A stretch of 64,000 bases of DNA from Allobosea caraganae (GCF_003351345.1 NZ_QQTO01000019.1:310001-374000), one strand, 5' to 3'. Shown: positions 7,037 to 17,210, counted from the stretch's first letter. Translations and numbers: made by a program. The notes: generated from the letters alone by a model not told the origin.

Positions 7037-10000
7037 TCACTCCGCCGGCTCCGTTGCGGGGGGCGAAAGATCTGGCTTCTTGGGGCGTGCGTTGGGTCTG
7101 ATCCGCTCTCGAAGGGCCTGGAATTGCACGTAGAGCGGCGGGATCACGAAGATTCCGATGAAGGAGGCGATGATCATTCCGCCGAAGACCGGCGTGCCGA
7201 CGTTCCGCCGCGCGATCTCTGAGGCGCCCGTCGCGACGACCAGCGGATAGAGACCCAGGATGAAGGCGAGCGACGTCATCATCACCGGCCGGAAGCGCAG
7301 GCGAGAGCCCTCGGTCGCCGCCGTGAGCAACGGGACGCCGCGTTCGCGCTGCTCCTTGGCAAACTCGACGATCAGGATGCCGTTCTTGGCCGCCAGTCCG
7401 ATGAGGACGATCATCCCGATCTGGCCATAGAGATCGAGCGTCAGCCCGGCGAGGTAGATGGCCCCGAAGGCGCCGAGAACGCCGACGGACACCGAAAGCA
7501 GAACCGGAACGGGGATCGTCCAGCTCTCATAGAGCGCGACCAGGAACAGGAAGGCGAAGAGGATGGCGAAGGCGAGGATGATCGCAGTCTTGCCCTCGGC
7601 CCGCTTCTCCTGGAACGAGGTGTCCGTCCAGGCTCCGCTATAGCCCTCGGGCAACGTCGTCGCGGCGACGCGCTCCATGGCGGCAAGAGCCTGGCCCGAC
7701 GAGACGCCTGGCGCCGGCGCGCCTTGCACCGTCACGGCCCGCTTGTTGTTGTAGCGGATCAGCGCCGGCGCGCCGACCACGACACGCGCCTCGAGGATCG
7801 AGCGCAGCGGGATCATCTTGCCCTCGGCATTGCGCACGTTGATGCGGTAGACGTCGTCTATCGAGGTGCGATCGACCGCTTCCGCCTGCACCTGGACCTG
7901 CCAGGTGCGGCCGAACAGGTTCATGTCGTTGACGTAGAAGCCGCCGAGCGACGCCTGCAGGGACTGGAAGACGTCGGCGAGGGAAAGGCCGAGGATCTGC
8001 GCCTTGTCCCGGTCGATATCGAGGAACAGCGAGGGGTTGGTGGCCGAGTAGGTGCTGAACACGCGCGTCAGCTGGGGATCCTGGTTGGCCGCGACGAGAA
8101 GGCCGCGCAACACCTGCGCGAGGGCCTTGGGATCGCCGCTGCGCAGATCCTGCAGGACGAAGGCGAAGCCGCCACCGGTTCCGAGTCCGACGATGGGCGG
8201 CGGTGCGAGAGGCACCACGGTGCCTCCCGGGACCTGCCGCAGGCGCTCCCCGAGGCGGGCGAGCACGGCGTTGGCGCCGAGCGATCGGCTCTTCCTCTCC
8301 TCGAACGACTTGAGCGTCACCACGATGAAGGCGGCGTTCGGCTGCGAGTAGTTGTCAATGAAGTTCAGCCCGATGACCGACGTGAAATCGGCGACCGCTT
8401 CTTCCTCCCGCAGGGCCTTCTCGGCCTGGCGCACGACTTCCGTGGTGCGGGCGACGGATGCGCCGCCGGGCAACTGCACCACGACGAAGAAGGCGCCCTG
8501 GTCGTCTTCCGGCAGGAAGCCGGTCGCTGTGACCTTGCTGAGCGAATAAATGCCGGCCATGGCGACGCCGGTCATGATCAGCCCGATCACGGCAAAGCGG
8601 ACGATGCGGGCCACGACCGCGCCATAGGCGTCGCGCACCCGGTCGATGCCGCGCATGACATAGCCGATAGGCCCACGCTTGGGGCCGTGCGCCGGCTTGA
8701 GGAGCACGCCGCACAAGGCAGGTGAAAGGGTCAGGGCGTTGATCGCCGACAGGAACATGCCGACGGCGACCGTGACCGCAAACTGCCTGAACAACTCACC
8801 GGAAATGCCCGGGATGAACGCAACGGGCACGAACACGGAGAGCAGCACGAGGGTAATCGCGATGATCGGCGCGGTGATCTCAGCCATCGCCTTCTTGGTC
8901 GCTTCCGCGGGCGTGAGCTCGGGATGCTCCTCCATGACGCGCTCGACATTCTCGACGACGACGATGGCGTCATCGACGACGATGCCGATCGAGAGGACGA
9001 TGGCGAGAAGGGATACGGTGTTGGCGGAGTAGCCGATCGCGTTCAGCACGATGAAGGAGCCGATCAGGCTCACCGGCACGGCGAAGGTCGGGATCAGCGT
9101 CGCGCGAATGCTGCCGAGGAACAGGTAAACGACGAGGACGACCAGGATGAAGGCTTCGATCAGGGTCTTCTGGACCTCGTGAATCGTATCCTTGACGAAG
9201 ACCGTGGGATCATAGGTGATCTTCCACTGCAGATCTTCGGGGAATGTCTTTGCCAGCTCGGTCATGCGCTTGCGCACGGCGTCGAGCGTCGAGATCGCAT
9301 TCGCGCCAGGCGACTGGTAAAGGGCCAATACGGCTGCCGGGCCGCCATTGAACAGCGTCTCCCGGTCGAGATTGGCCGCGCCCAACTCCAGCCGCGCGAC
9401 GTCGCCGAGGCGCAGGAGCGACCCGTCCGGATTGGTGCGCAGGACGATGTTGCTGAACTCCTCGATCGAGGAGAGACGTCCCTTGGTCTGCAGGTTGAGT
9501 TGCAGCCGCTGGTCGTCGGAGATCGGCCGAGCGCCGACGCGGCCGACTGCCGCCTGAACGTTCTGGGCCTGAATCGAGCGGATGATGTCGCCGGTCGTCA
9601 GGTTGAGGCCAGCGAGGCGATCGGTCCTGATCCACGCGCGGACCGCGTAGTCCTGCGGCCCCCACAGGGATGCGTCGCCGACGCCGGCCGTGCTCTTGAG
9701 CTCGTCGAGGATGTTGATCGTGACGTAGTTCGAGATGAAGAGCGGATCGTAGGTGGCCTTGGGCGAATAGACCGCCAGGACGCCCAGTAGCGCGGATGAT
9801 TTCTTCTTGACGGTAACGCCCTGCTTCTGGACGTCCTGCGGCAACTTCGGAAGGGCCGTCTGAACACGGTTGTTCATGTTGACCGTGTTGATGTCCGGGT
9901 CCGTGCCGAGCTCGAAGGATCCCACCAGCGAATAGCTGCCGTCATTGCCGCTGACGCTCTTCATGTACATGAGCTTGTCGACGCCGATGACCTGGGCCTC

Positions 10001-10198
10001 GATGGGCTGCGCGATCGTGGCGTCGACCACGTCGCCCGAGGCTCCCGGATAAGTGGTCGTCACCGAGACCTGCGGGGGCACGATGTCGGGATACTGCGCC
10101 ACCGGGATCGCGAGCAGTGACAGGCCGCCGGCGATGACGGTCACCAGCGCGATGACGATTGCCAGTCGGGGGCGATCGACGAAGACCGAGGAGAGCAT
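7037..10198 (-). CDS. RND multidrug efflux transporter, HAE1 family (AcrB/MexB-like)
   Basis: A 1053-residue inner-membrane pump, full length for the family. It starts with the typical [20 protein letters not shown] first helix. The proton-relay Asp pair is in helix 4 ([16 protein letters not shown], about residues 409-410) and the matching helix-10 Lys is in [17 protein letters not shown]. The two large periplasmic loops are present ([20 protein letters not shown] in the first). HAE1 pumps use the proton gradient to push hydrophobic and amphiphilic compounds out through an adaptor and an outer-membrane channel. The adaptor gene is 2 bp upstream. No outer-membrane factor gene is nearby, so the pump presumably uses a TolC-like channel encoded elsewhere. 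The substrate is unknown. Confidence 0.96.
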   Translation of the reverse strand: MLSSVFVDRPRLAIVIALVTVIAGGLSLLAIPVAQYPDIVPPQVSVTTTYPGASGDVVDATIAQPIEAQVIGVDKLMYMKSVSGNDGSYSLVGSFELGTDPDINTVNMNNRVQTALPKLPQDVQKQGVTVKKKSSALLGVLAVYSPKATYDPLFISNYVTINILDELKSTAGVGDASLWGPQDYAVRAWIRTDRLAGLNLTTGDIIRSIQAQNVQAAVGRVGARPISDDQRLQLNLQTKGRLSSIEEFSNIVLRTNPDGSLLRLGDVARLELGAANLDRETLFNGGPAAVLALYQSPGANAISTLDAVRKRMTELAKTFPEDLQWKITYDPTVFVKDTIHEVQKTLIEAFILVVLVVYLFLGSIRATLIPTFAVPVSLIGSFIVLNAIGYSANTVSLLAIVLSIGIVVDDAIVVVENVERVMEEHPELTPAEATKKAMAEITAPIIAITLVLLSVFVPVAFIPGISGELFRQFAVTVAVGMFLSAINALTLSPALCGVLLKPAHGPKRGPIGYVMRGIDRVRDAYGAVVARIVRFAVIGLIMTGVAMAGIYSLSKVTATGFLPEDDQGAFFVVVQLPGGASVARTTEVVRQAEKALREEEAVADFTSVIGLNFIDNYSQPNAAFIVVTLKSFEERKSRSLGANAVLARLGERLRQVPGGTVVPLAPPPIVGLGTGGGFAFVLQDLRSGDPKALAQVLRGLLVAANQDPQLTRVFSTYSATNPSLFLDIDRDKAQILGLSLADVFQSLQASLGGFYVNDMNLFGRTWQVQVQAEAVDRTSIDDVYRINVRNAEGKMIPLRSILEARVVVGAPALIRYNNKRAVTVQGAPAPGVSSGQALAAMERVAATTLPEGYSGAWTDTSFQEKRAEGKTAIILAFAILFAFLFLVALYESWTIPVPVLLSVSVGVLGAFGAIYLAGLTLDLYGQIGMIVLIGLAAKNGILIVEFAKEQRERGVPLLTAATEGSRLRFRPVMMTSLAFILGLYPLVVATGASEIARRNVGTPVFGGMIIASFIGIFVIPPLYVQFQALRERIRPNARPKKPDLSPPATEPAE

Positions 10199-10200
10199 GT

Positions 10201-11331
10201 TCAGCCTCCGGTCCGGAGGGTCGGCGCCGGCGTCGCGCGGACCGCCATGCCCGGACGCAAACTCTGGAACCCGTCGACGATCACGAGTTCGCCGCCGTCG
10301 AGGCCACTCGCGACGATGCTGTCGGCGCCCTGTGCACCTTCGGTCTTGACGCGTTTCACCGCCGCCTTGCCGTCGTCGACGATGAAGAGGTAGGTGCCCT
10401 GCTGGTCGGCGAGCAGAGCCGCTTGCGGCACCAGCACGCGCTCCTGCGGTGCCCCAGCCTGCAGCTCCACCTTGACGAGCTGGCCGTCGATGAGCGTTCC
10501 GGCCGGATTGGCGATATCGGCGCGAACCACGACCGTGTCCGTCGAGCGGTCGACGCTGACATCGATGAAGTTGATCTGGCCGACCTGATTGTAAAGCGTG
10601 CCGTCGGAGAAGCGGATCTGGACCTTGATGGCTTTGACGTCGTCGACCTGCCCGGCCTTCTTGGCGGCCATGATGTCGCGCTGGCTGATCGGGAAGGTCA
10701 CGTGCATCGGGTCCTGGCTGACCAATGAGGTCAGCACGCCGCTTTCGGGCCCGACGATGTTGCCTTTCGTGACCACCGTCCGCCCGATGCGCCCGGTTAT
10801 CGGAGCGACGATATCCGTGTAGCCAAGGTTGATCTTGGTCGTTTCGAGATTTGCCTCCGCGGAGGTTGTGGCGCCCTTGGCCTGTGCCTCCTGGGCCACC
10901 GCCTGATCGAACGCGACGGCAGTGCCGGCATTGCGCTTAAGCAATTCTTCCGCGCGGTCGCGTTGAATGCCTGCCAATGCCAACTCGGCCTTGCCACGCT
11001 CGAGCGCGCCCTGCGCCTGCTTCACATCGGCTTCGAACAACGATTTCTCGATGCGGTAGAGTGGGGTGCCCGCCTTGATCGTGTCGCCTTCCTTGAACAG
11101 CACCTCTTCCAGCACGCCCTTGACGCGCGCCCTGACATCGACGCGCTCGGGAGCTTCCACGCGCCCGACGAATTCGAACGAACGAGCGATCGACCGCCGT
11201 TCCGCACTGGCTGTAACGACCGGAATTGCGGGCGTATCCGCCGCGCGCGTTGGCTGAACGGGCGCGGCGAGAAGCAGGCCTCCGACAAGCCACGCACATG
11301 CCGCACGATGGGCCAGATCGATGGTCTTCAT
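10201..11331 (-). CDS. RND efflux periplasmic adaptor subunit (membrane fusion protein)
   Basis: A 376-residue adaptor with an N-terminal signal sequence ending near TRAADTP (about residue 33). The lipoyl-type half-motif is around [20 protein letters not shown], a helical hairpin follows ([27 protein letters not shown] split across about residues 100-150), then the second lipoyl half ([18 protein letters not shown]), a beta-barrel domain and a C-terminal membrane-proximal domain. It joins the inner-membrane pump encoded 2 bp downstream to an outer-membrane channel. Together they form a two-gene operon read leftward, divergent from the sensor kinase gene at 11796; the shared 464-bp region may carry regulation of both. 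Confidence 0.95.
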   Translation of the reverse strand: MKTIDLAHRAACAWLVGGLLLAAPVQPTRAADTPAIPVVTASAERRSIARSFEFVGRVEAPERVDVRARVKGVLEEVLFKEGDTIKAGTPLYRIEKSLFEADVKQAQGALERGKAELALAGIQRDRAEELLKRNAGTAVAFDQAVAQEAQAKGATTSAEANLETTKINLGYTDIVAPITGRIGRTVVTKGNIVGPESGVLTSLVSQDPMHVTFPISQRDIMAAKKAGQVDDVKAIKVQIRFSDGTLYNQVGQINFIDVSVDRSTDTVVVRADIANPAGTLIDGQLVKVELQAGAPQERVLVPQAALLADQQGTYLFIVDDGKAAVKRVKTEGAQGADSIVASGLDGGELVIVDGFQSLRPGMAVRATPAPTLRTGG

Positions 11332-11795
11332 CCGTCATGTCCCTCCAGAAACAGCTGCTCGGGAGACGCGCGATGAGAGCCAGGCTCGGCAGAGGGCGTG
11401 GCTCTCAGGTTCATCCTGACGGACGCGTCCGGTTTGAAATCGGGTTGCCTACATCAAAGCCGCCGGACTTTAGAGCGGTTCAAGAGAGAGGCTAGCATGC
11501 GGGCGGGCGCTGCTATATTGTCCTCAGAGACAGTGTCCGCGAGTGCACTCTTCGTGTATCGGCTGGATTTAATCGACTGATGCCGGCTTGTGCAGCGAAG
11601 ATGAGGCCTTTCGCATTCGACAAGCCATTATCCTGCCTCGTCAAACAGGTTTTGTTGACAGTTATTTATCGATGCCATAACTACAACGATGCGATCATGG
11701 GTTTTGTGGGTACTTATTAATTATATTTGTAATCGTAGTTTGGTGCAATATTAAGCTTCCTTGCCGTTGATGGCCTGATAGAAGGCAGCAATGGA
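11332..11795. promoter_or_regulatory. Divergent intergenic region, AT-rich on its right side, possible promoter near 11655-11681
   Basis: No convincing gene is seen in these 464 bases. The right third is AT-rich. TTGACA at 11655-11660 with CATAAC at 11676-11681 (15-bp spacing) is a candidate sigma-70-like promoter reading toward the kinase gene. The region separates the efflux operon from the kinase gene and would hold control sites for both. A 60-codon frame at 11398-11580 has no support. Confidence 0.35.
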
Positions 11796-13697
11796 ATGTC
11801 AAATCCATGGGCCGTATCATTCGTCTCGACAGTTTTCGCCTGTGCGATCGTTTGCGGAATAATCAGACCGGCATCGTCAGAGCATCACCAAACGAAAGCC
11901 ATACTTGTTCTCGAGGAATCGGACGTAAAAGGTGCATTTTACGCGGCAATATTTTCCGGTCTACGGTCTGCTATCAGCGATAATCGAGACAGGCCAATCA
12001 CCATCTATTCGGAAAATTTGAATCTGATTCGCTTTTCCGACCGCGAATACGAACAGAGCCTGCGTGTACATCTCGCGGTGAAATATAAGGACAAGCCGAT
12101 CGATGCAATCGTCACGGTCGGCTCAAGCGCGTTGGAATATGCCTTGCGCTGGCGACCGTTGCTGTGGCCCGACACGCCAATCGTCTTTGCGATGGCCGAC
12201 AGGCAAACGGTAGCGCGCCTGAAGCTGCCACCTGACGTCACTGGCCGCACGGTGCGCTTCTCGTTGCAGGACATGCTCGTTGCCGCCCGCGCTGTCGTTC
12301 CCGGTTTGCGCAGGGTTGCGCTCGTGGGAGATCCGCTGGCCCGGCAACCGGTCTTCCGTCACTTGGAAGATGAATTGCCTGCCGTTGCAGGGCAGGTGGA
12401 CATTATCGACCTCACCGGCCTACCGTTGCGAGAGCTGCGAAGGCGAGTTGCCGACCTGCCAGATGCCACGGCGATCCTCTACACGAGCCTATACTCGGAT
12501 GGGGAGGGCCATTATTTCGCTCCGGCCGACGCGCTCGAGCGTGTGGCGGAGGTGGCCAACCGACCGATCATCATTGGCCGTGAGACGTTTCTCGAGCACG
12601 GAGGCATTGGCGGGTATTTGGCAATACCTCGCGCCATCGGTGAGGAGGCTGCGCAGCTTGCCCTGCGCATCCTTCAAGGCGAAAGCCCCGCGAATCTCCC
12701 GATCATTGAGGGGAATACCACTCGACCGATCTTCGACTGGCGCTTGATGCAACGCTGGGGCGTGGCCGCCGCCAGCTTGCCGGATGGAAGCGAGGTCCGG
12801 TTTCGCCCGCCGACCGCCTGGGAACAGTATAGCTGGTGGATATTGGCGATAGCGGCAGCGCTCCTTCTGCAAGGCTTGATGATCGTGGGTCTGGTAATCG
12901 AGCATCGACGCCGTCGAAATGCGGAGATCGAGGCGAGAGAACGTCTGTCAGAGGCTGCTCTGATGAGCCGCCGCATAACGATTGGCGATCTATCGACGTC
13001 CATAGCGCACGAATTGAAGCAGCCGTTGAGTGCGATTCTCAGCAATGCGGAAGCGGCGCAGTTGATAATCAATTCGGACACGCCTGATATTTCAGAAATT
13101 AAAGATATACTTTTCGATATCAAGCGCGACGATCAACGCGCGGCGGCAATTATTTCGAATATTCGAAATCTTTTGAGAAAGCCGACAGAGGAAGACCAAG
13201 AGATTGATCTCAACAAGATCTTATCCGGGGTCTTCCAGCTGATTTCCGATAAGATCGCGTCACAAAATATCGACGTATTTGAAGATTTTTCACATGATAT
13301 ACCAAATATTATTGGAAATGAAGTTCAGATACAACAAGTAATTCTTAATCTTGTTGTGAACGCTGTTGAGTCAATTGCCGATTCTGGCGGCGCGCATCGT
13401 GAAATAGTTGGTAAAACCTCTCTCATGAATAATGATTTTGTGGAGATAGCGATCCTAAATTCAGGATATAGCATTCCATCTGAAAGTATTGATCAAGTTT
13501 TTGAGCCGTACCATACTACAAAAAGCCAAGGTATGGGCCTCGGCCTTTCTATCTCGCGCAAAATCATTACAGCCCATCGCGGCCGCATATGGGCCGAGAA
13601 CCGAACTGATGGCGGAGTGCAATTTCGGATCAACCTTCCAGTGCCCCGGGCTGTCCAGAGTGAGTGCCATGCCGATCATCGTGCACCTTGTAGATGA
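11796..13697 (+). CDS. Sensor histidine kinase with periplasmic ABC-substrate-binding-like sensor
   Basis: A 633-residue membrane kinase. A signal or first membrane segment lies near residues 6-22. A periplasmic region to about residue 335 resembles the ABC_sub_bind type of ligand-binding domain (VTVGSSALEYAL, DTPIVFAMAD, VALVGDPLARQPVF). A membrane helix spans about 346-368, then the H-box SIAHELKQPLSAIL with phospho-accepting His405, an N-box NLVVNAVESI and a G2-like QGMGLGLSISRKII. The G1 position reads ILNSGYSIP where an Asp-x-Gly is normal, so ATP binding may be altered. The kinase half is much more AT-rich than the sensor half (13261-13320 is 16 of 60 G+C). Its 3' end overlaps the FixJ-like regulator gene by 29 bp, marking a cognate pair. 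Confidence 0.9.
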   Translation: MSNPWAVSFVSTVFACAIVCGIIRPASSEHHQTKAILVLEESDVKGAFYAAIFSGLRSAISDNRDRPITIYSENLNLIRFSDREYEQSLRVHLAVKYKDKPIDAIVTVGSSALEYALRWRPLLWPDTPIVFAMADRQTVARLKLPPDVTGRTVRFSLQDMLVAARAVVPGLRRVALVGDPLARQPVFRHLEDELPAVAGQVDIIDLTGLPLRELRRRVADLPDATAILYTSLYSDGEGHYFAPADALERVAEVANRPIIIGRETFLEHGGIGGYLAIPRAIGEEAAQLALRILQGESPANLPIIEGNTTRPIFDWRLMQRWGVAAASLPDGSEVRFRPPTAWEQYSWWILAIAAALLLQGLMIVGLVIEHRRRRNAEIEARERLSEAALMSRRITIGDLSTSIAHELKQPLSAILSNAEAAQLIINSDTPDISEIKDILFDIKRDDQRAAAIISNIRNLLRKPTEEDQEIDLNKILSGVFQLISDKIASQNIDVFEDFSHDIPNIIGNEVQIQQVILNLVVNAVESIADSGGAHREIVGKTSLMNNDFVEIAILNSGYSIPSESIDQVFEPYHTTKSQGMGLGLSISRKIITAHRGRIWAENRTDGGVQFRINLPVPRAVQSECHADHRAPCR

Positions 13698-14355
13698 CGA
13701 TCCGTCATTTCGGACCGCAATAGGCCGGCTATTGCATGCATCGGGCTACGAGGTGAGGGCCTATAGCTCGGCACAGGAGCTTCTCGACCACCTGCCAGAA
13801 GGCGAGGAGGCCAGTTGCATCGTACTGGACGTTCAGATTCCCGGAATAAGCGGGCCTGAATTGCAGGATCGGCTCATAAGGCTTGGGCTGGTATTGCCAA
13901 TCATCTTCCTGACCGGCCACGGCGACATTCCAACCAGCGTTCAGGTTATAAAGGCCGGCGCAGAGGACTTTCTGACCAAGCCGGTATCGCGAGAGGCGCT
14001 GCTCGCGGCAATCGAGCGTGGAATCGCCAGGCAAGGGGTAGCGCTGGAGCAGCGCTGCAAACTCAAGGAATGGCGGAGCCGCCTTGATAAGCTGACCCGT
14101 CGAGAGCGGGAGGTTTTCGAGCAGGTTGTTCGCGGCAAGATGAACAAGCAGATTGCCTATCAACTTGGCACGACGGAGCGAACGATAAAGGCGCACCGCC
14201 AAAAGGTCATGGAGAAGATCGATGCTCGCTCCGTGGCGGAACTCGTGTCTATCGCCGAACGGCTGGGAGCGCTTTCTCCCGTCCAGGAGACAATGCAAGC
14301 CATCGCCTCCGAAGTCCCTCCTAAGGTAGTGAACAGCGCCAAATTATCCAATTAA
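13669..14355 (+). CDS. FixJ-like two-component response regulator (receiver + LuxR HTH)
   Basis: A 228-residue regulator starting at ATG 13669, inside the end of the kinase gene. The open frame extends upstream but is not receiver-like there. The receiver domain (residues 1 to about 120) has the acidic pair in HLVDDDPSF, the phospho-accepting Asp54 in VLDVQIPG, the switch Thr in FLTGHGDIPTS and the Lys in LTKPVS. The C-terminal LuxR-type helix-turn-helix has KLTRREREVFEQVVRGKMNK, then TTERTIKAHR, then KIDARSVAELV. This is the FixJ/TtrR-type subgroup. Its partner is very probably the overlapping kinase. Possible targets are the divergent efflux operon or the downstream HlyD-type gene; this is inference. 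Confidence 0.93.
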   Translation: MPIIVHLVDDDPSFRTAIGRLLHASGYEVRAYSSAQELLDHLPEGEEASCIVLDVQIPGISGPELQDRLIRLGLVLPIIFLTGHGDIPTSVQVIKAGAEDFLTKPVSREALLAAIERGIARQGVALEQRCKLKEWRSRLDKLTRREREVFEQVVRGKMNKQIAYQLGTTERTIKAHRQKVMEKIDARSVAELVSIAERLGALSPVQETMQAIASEVPPKVVNSAKLSN

Positions 14356-14667
14356 CGGGCCGTTATCTGGTCGCTCTTGCTGAGCCGTGGCTCGTTGGTT
14401 TCACATTGCTTCTGAGCGGGTGCAGGTTCTTGTGAGCCTTAAGATATTTGCTTTTTCGCCCAATGCTCCCCTTTGGACAATATCCAGCCTCAGGAGCTGG
14501 TTGTAGATTGAGAAATCTAAACCGCCCAGGGCCTTTGCCAATGCAGCGTCGGCCAAGGCATGAGTTTCGGTCATGGCCATCTCAGTGCGAGATTCCGTTG
14601 ATAGGCGTATTCTGCTTGCCGACGCCTAGCAACGTTCTTAGCTCAACAACCAAGGGAATAGGTGTCG
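14356..14667. other. Intergenic stretch, no gene recognised
   Basis: About 310 bases between the FixJ-like regulator and the single-receiver gene. I see no convincing coding frame, strong hairpin or repeat. It presumably carries the promoter of the downstream gene. Confidence 0.5.
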
Positions 14668-15036
14668 ATGGCAACGCGAAAGGCCGTCCTGGTCGTTGAC
14701 GATGATCCAAACGTTCTGAAGAGTATTGGGAGGTTGCTGAAGGCCGCTCGTTTCGATGTCATCGCATACGCCTCGGCGGAGGAGCTGTATCGATGCAGCA
14801 ATCTACACGAAATCGCGTGCTTTGTGCTCGATATCCACCTCAATAGCGTCTCTGGCCTCGATCTGAGGCGGCATTTGGAGGTTTTGGGTGTGCAATCTCC
14901 GGTGATATTCATCACCGCCGATGACAGCTCTGTCACACGTGACCGGGCGCTAGCGTCTGGCTGTTCAGAGTATTTAATAAAGCCATTTCAAGCAAAATTT
15001 CTGCTGAAAGCGATAGAGGACGCTATGGAAGCTTAA
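14668..15036 (+). CDS. Single-domain response regulator (CheY-like receiver)
   Basis: A 122-residue protein made of one receiver domain: acidic pocket VVDDDPN, phospho-accepting Asp55 in VLDIHLNSVSG, Thr in IFITADD and Lys in YLIKPFQ. There is no output domain. The ATG at 14668 follows AAGGGA at 14652-14657; a GTG at 14662 in frame is the alternative. Receiver-only proteins of this FixJ-like subgroup often sit beside a FixJ-type kinase and regulator, where they compete for phosphate or act as a phosphate sink; here the kinase and regulator genes are immediately upstream. That role is inferred from context. Confidence 0.9.
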   Translation: MATRKAVLVVDDDPNVLKSIGRLLKAARFDVIAYASAEELYRCSNLHEIACFVLDIHLNSVSGLDLRRHLEVLGVQSPVIFITADDSSVTRDRALASGCSEYLIKPFQAKFLLKAIEDAMEA

Positions 15037-15091
15037 TAAAAATGATTCGAAAGCGGATGTTGCCGATGATAGTCACTTAAAAATGTATAGT

Positions 15092-15105
15092 CTATTTTAA
15101 AATAG
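15092..15105. promoter_or_regulatory. 14-bp perfect palindrome in AT-rich leader
   Basis: CTATTTTAAAATAG is a perfect 14-bp palindrome within a strongly AT-rich gap (about 15037-15135) upstream of the HlyD-type gene and its possible small leader gene. It could be an operator for one of the regulators encoded upstream. No other copy was noticed in the window. Confidence 0.4.
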
Positions 15106-15135
15106 TTATCGAGATACAATTTATATTTTTACGAT

Positions 15136-15420
15136 ATGCCACCAAGGGAGGGGATGGCGCCACTACTGTGGCTGTATCGACTGCCATTCCTCACGAGTGG
15201 GCATTTAGATGCGGATATTCTAACTTCGAGCGATCTAGATGCGATGAGCAGGTTGGCGATTATCTGGCCGTTTCGGGCGCGCGGTGACCTCATGCTGATC
15301 GCGAGCTTCTTCTTGCTTGGTGACGAATTCTGGAACAGCATCGAACATCCTTCGTCCGGACCGTGTACGGGTGGATGCCCGGGACATGTTGTGGCGCGCC
15401 TGTTCGAGCCGGGGGAGTGA
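15136..15420 (+). CDS. Possible small protein upstream of HlyD-type gene
   Basis: A 94-codon frame that ends 6 bp before the HlyD-type gene, in the same frame. The translation has one hydrophobic patch (DLMLIASFFLLGDEFW) and no recognised domain. Its position recalls the small membrane protein (DUF3302, YibI-like) that precedes YibH-type HlyD genes in enteric bacteria, but the sequence does not show that family's motifs. It may be a real small gene, a decayed one or a chance frame. Confidence 0.3.
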   Translation: MPPREGMAPLLWLYRLPFLTSGHLDADILTSSDLDAMSRLAIIWPFRARGDLMLIASFFLLGDEFWNSIEHPSSGPCTGGCPGHVVARLFEPGE

Positions 15421-15426
15421 ACTGCG

Positions 15427-16551
15427 ATGACCGCAGACCCAGGGAATATCTCGACATCTCCTCCCGCGGCCTCCCAGCCGGCGCACGGTTTCCCCGGGAA
15501 TTCACTGGGCAGGACGGCGCCCGTCATGGTCGCGCTAGTCGCGGTGCTGTTTGCGCTGTCGATTGCCATGGAGCGGTTGACGCCGTCCTCCTCGCAAGCC
15601 GTGGTGCAAGCCTATGTCGTGCGCATGGCGCCCGACGTCGCCGGCCGCGTCGTGGAGGTCAACGTCACGGACAACGCGCGCGTCGAGGCAGGCAAGGTGC
15701 TGTTCCGCATTGATCCGCGCCCGTTCGAAATCGCGGTTGCCGAGGCCCAAGCCCAGGCTGAGTATATCGGGCAGACTCTAGGAGCGTCGACCGCGGCAGT
15801 GGAATCGGCGCAGGCGAAGCTCGTCAAGGCCGGAGCTGATTTCGAGAACATCCAGGCCCAGTCGCAGCGGACGTTCGAACTCGTCCAGCGCGGCATAATG
15901 GCCAAGTCCAAGGCCGACGAGGCGCGCGCGGCGCTGGAAGGCTCGCGCGCGACGGTGAACGGGGCGGAGGCCGATCTCGCCAAGGCGCGGGAGGAGCTTG
16001 GCCCCCGAGGTGATGAGAATCCACAGCTCCGGGCCGCTTTGGCGACGCTGGCGCGGGCGCGCCTCGATCTTCTGCGCACGACGGTGAGCTCGCCTGCGTC
16101 TGGCGTCGTCAGCAATCTTCAGCTGGCGACCGGCCAGTACATCGGCGCGGGCCAGTCGGCTCTGACCTTCATCGATGCCACCTCGATCTGGATTTCGGCG
16201 AGCTTCAAAGAGAACAGCCTTGAGCACATATCGACCTCGGATCGGGCGGAGGTGGTCTTCGATTCATTGCCCGGCTCGGTCTTCACCGCGAAGGTCGAGA
16301 GCATCGGCTGGGGCGTCTCCCAGGACAGCGTCGATCCCAATACCGGCCTGCCGGTCATCAAGGACGATAGCGGCTGGATGCGCGATCCGCAGCGTTTTCC
16401 GGTACGCCTGATCTTCGACGGAGCGCCGCCGGTCGGCATTCGCTTCGGTTCGCAAGCCAATGTCGTCGTCTATAGCGGCAGGAATCCGGTGGCGAATGCC
16501 ATCGGAGCCGCCTGGATCAGAATCATCTCGGTCCTGACCTATGTCAGCTGA
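15427..16551 (+). CDS. HlyD/EmrA-type membrane fusion protein (YibH-like)
   Basis: A 374-residue protein with a disordered N-terminal tail, one membrane helix at about residues 31-50 (APVMVALVAVLFALSIAM), a first lipoyl half (APDVAGRVVEVNVTDNARVE), a long coiled-coil hairpin rich in Ala, Glu and Lys, a second lipoyl half (RTTVSSPASGVVSNLQLATG) and a C-terminal beta-barrel. It is anchored in the inner membrane and projects into the periplasm, as in EmrA, AaeA and YibH. No matching transporter gene is beside it, so it is either an orphan adaptor or works with a pump elsewhere. The upstream single-receiver and two-component genes are on the same strand and may control it. Confidence 0.9.
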   Translation: MTADPGNISTSPPAASQPAHGFPGNSLGRTAPVMVALVAVLFALSIAMERLTPSSSQAVVQAYVVRMAPDVAGRVVEVNVTDNARVEAGKVLFRIDPRPFEIAVAEAQAQAEYIGQTLGASTAAVESAQAKLVKAGADFENIQAQSQRTFELVQRGIMAKSKADEARAALEGSRATVNGAEADLAKAREELGPRGDENPQLRAALATLARARLDLLRTTVSSPASGVVSNLQLATGQYIGAGQSALTFIDATSIWISASFKENSLEHISTSDRAEVVFDSLPGSVFTAKVESIGWGVSQDSVDPNTGLPVIKDDSGWMRDPQRFPVRLIFDGAPPVGIRFGSQANVVVYSGRNPVANAIGAAWIRIISVLTYVS

Positions 16552-16600
16552 GGATTGTGTTACCGAAACACTGAGAGCTTGGGCTTAGGCGCGAAAGGGT

Positions 16601-16616
16601 AGGGCGCTGTCGCCCT
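16601..16616. terminator. Hairpin downstream of HlyD-type gene
   Basis: AGGGCG (16601-16606) and CGCCCT (16611-16616) form a perfect 6-bp stem with a CTGT loop. Flanking GCGAAAGGG and TTCGCGG can lengthen it imperfectly. It lies 50 bp after the stop at 16551, with no T-tract. It is a plausible transcript end between the convergent genes. Confidence 0.35.
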
Positions 16617-16749
16617 TCGCGGCGATCGATCCGGGCGACGTTGTCCAAAGCCGGCTGATCGAGATGAGTACAACAGCAAAGCGGGCCATTGCCCGCCCCT
16701 GATGAAACTGCGCGTCGAAACACATCCAGTCGGCAAGGTTCGTGCGCGG

Positions 16750-17028
16750 TCACGTCCGGTTATTGAGTTTCCAGCAGGCGGCTCCGGTCGTTGCGACCTT
16801 CCACACGCCAGTCGCCTTGCAAGTACCCAGCTTCGGCGAACATTCACCCCTTACGCAGCGACCCGCATTTTGAGCCGACTGGCAATGCTTCTCGCAAGCC
16901 TGGAACATCTGGGTGCACGAAATGGCAAGCGGCTTGCATCCTTCCTGAGCGAATGTGGTGTTAGACGTCAGGAGGAGTGCAAGGACAGCGAGCCTTGGCA
17001 GCACAGCCCGAGATGTGGCTCTACGCAT
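16750..17028 (-). CDS. Small Cys-rich secreted protein
   Basis: A 92-residue protein starting at ATG 17028 (the frame extends to 17073, but the upstream codons are not signal-like). A signal peptide (RLAVLALLLTSNTTFAQ) is followed by a short mature chain with eight cysteines: GC, SC, AC, HC, RC, EC, TC and AC, spaced 3 to 13 residues apart. That pattern fits four disulfides in an exported protein. No family is recognised. The gene is transcribed toward the HlyD-type gene and stands alone. Confidence 0.65.
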   Translation of the reverse strand: MRRATSRAVLPRLAVLALLLTSNTTFAQEGCKPLAISCTQMFQACEKHCQSAQNAGRCVRGECSPKLGTCKATGVWKVATTGAACWKLNNRT

Positions 17029-17210
17029 AACAAGCCTCCAGCTTTCAATCGTGAACCGCTGCGGATTATTCAAATCTGATCAGCCTGCCATCCACGCCAA
17101 GCGAGGCTTGCCGCTCCCGTCTTCGTGCATCCATGCCTCGTGGTCATGCCCTTGTCGTTCCTACGCCAGACTTGCCTCCATCGAGCGCGGTCGCCGGCTG
17201 CGCCACCCGG

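Noticed and set aside
13489-13668. Longer N-terminus for the FixJ-like regulator
   Set aside because: The added 60 residues lie inside the kinase gene and do not resemble a receiver domain, which begins at 13669.
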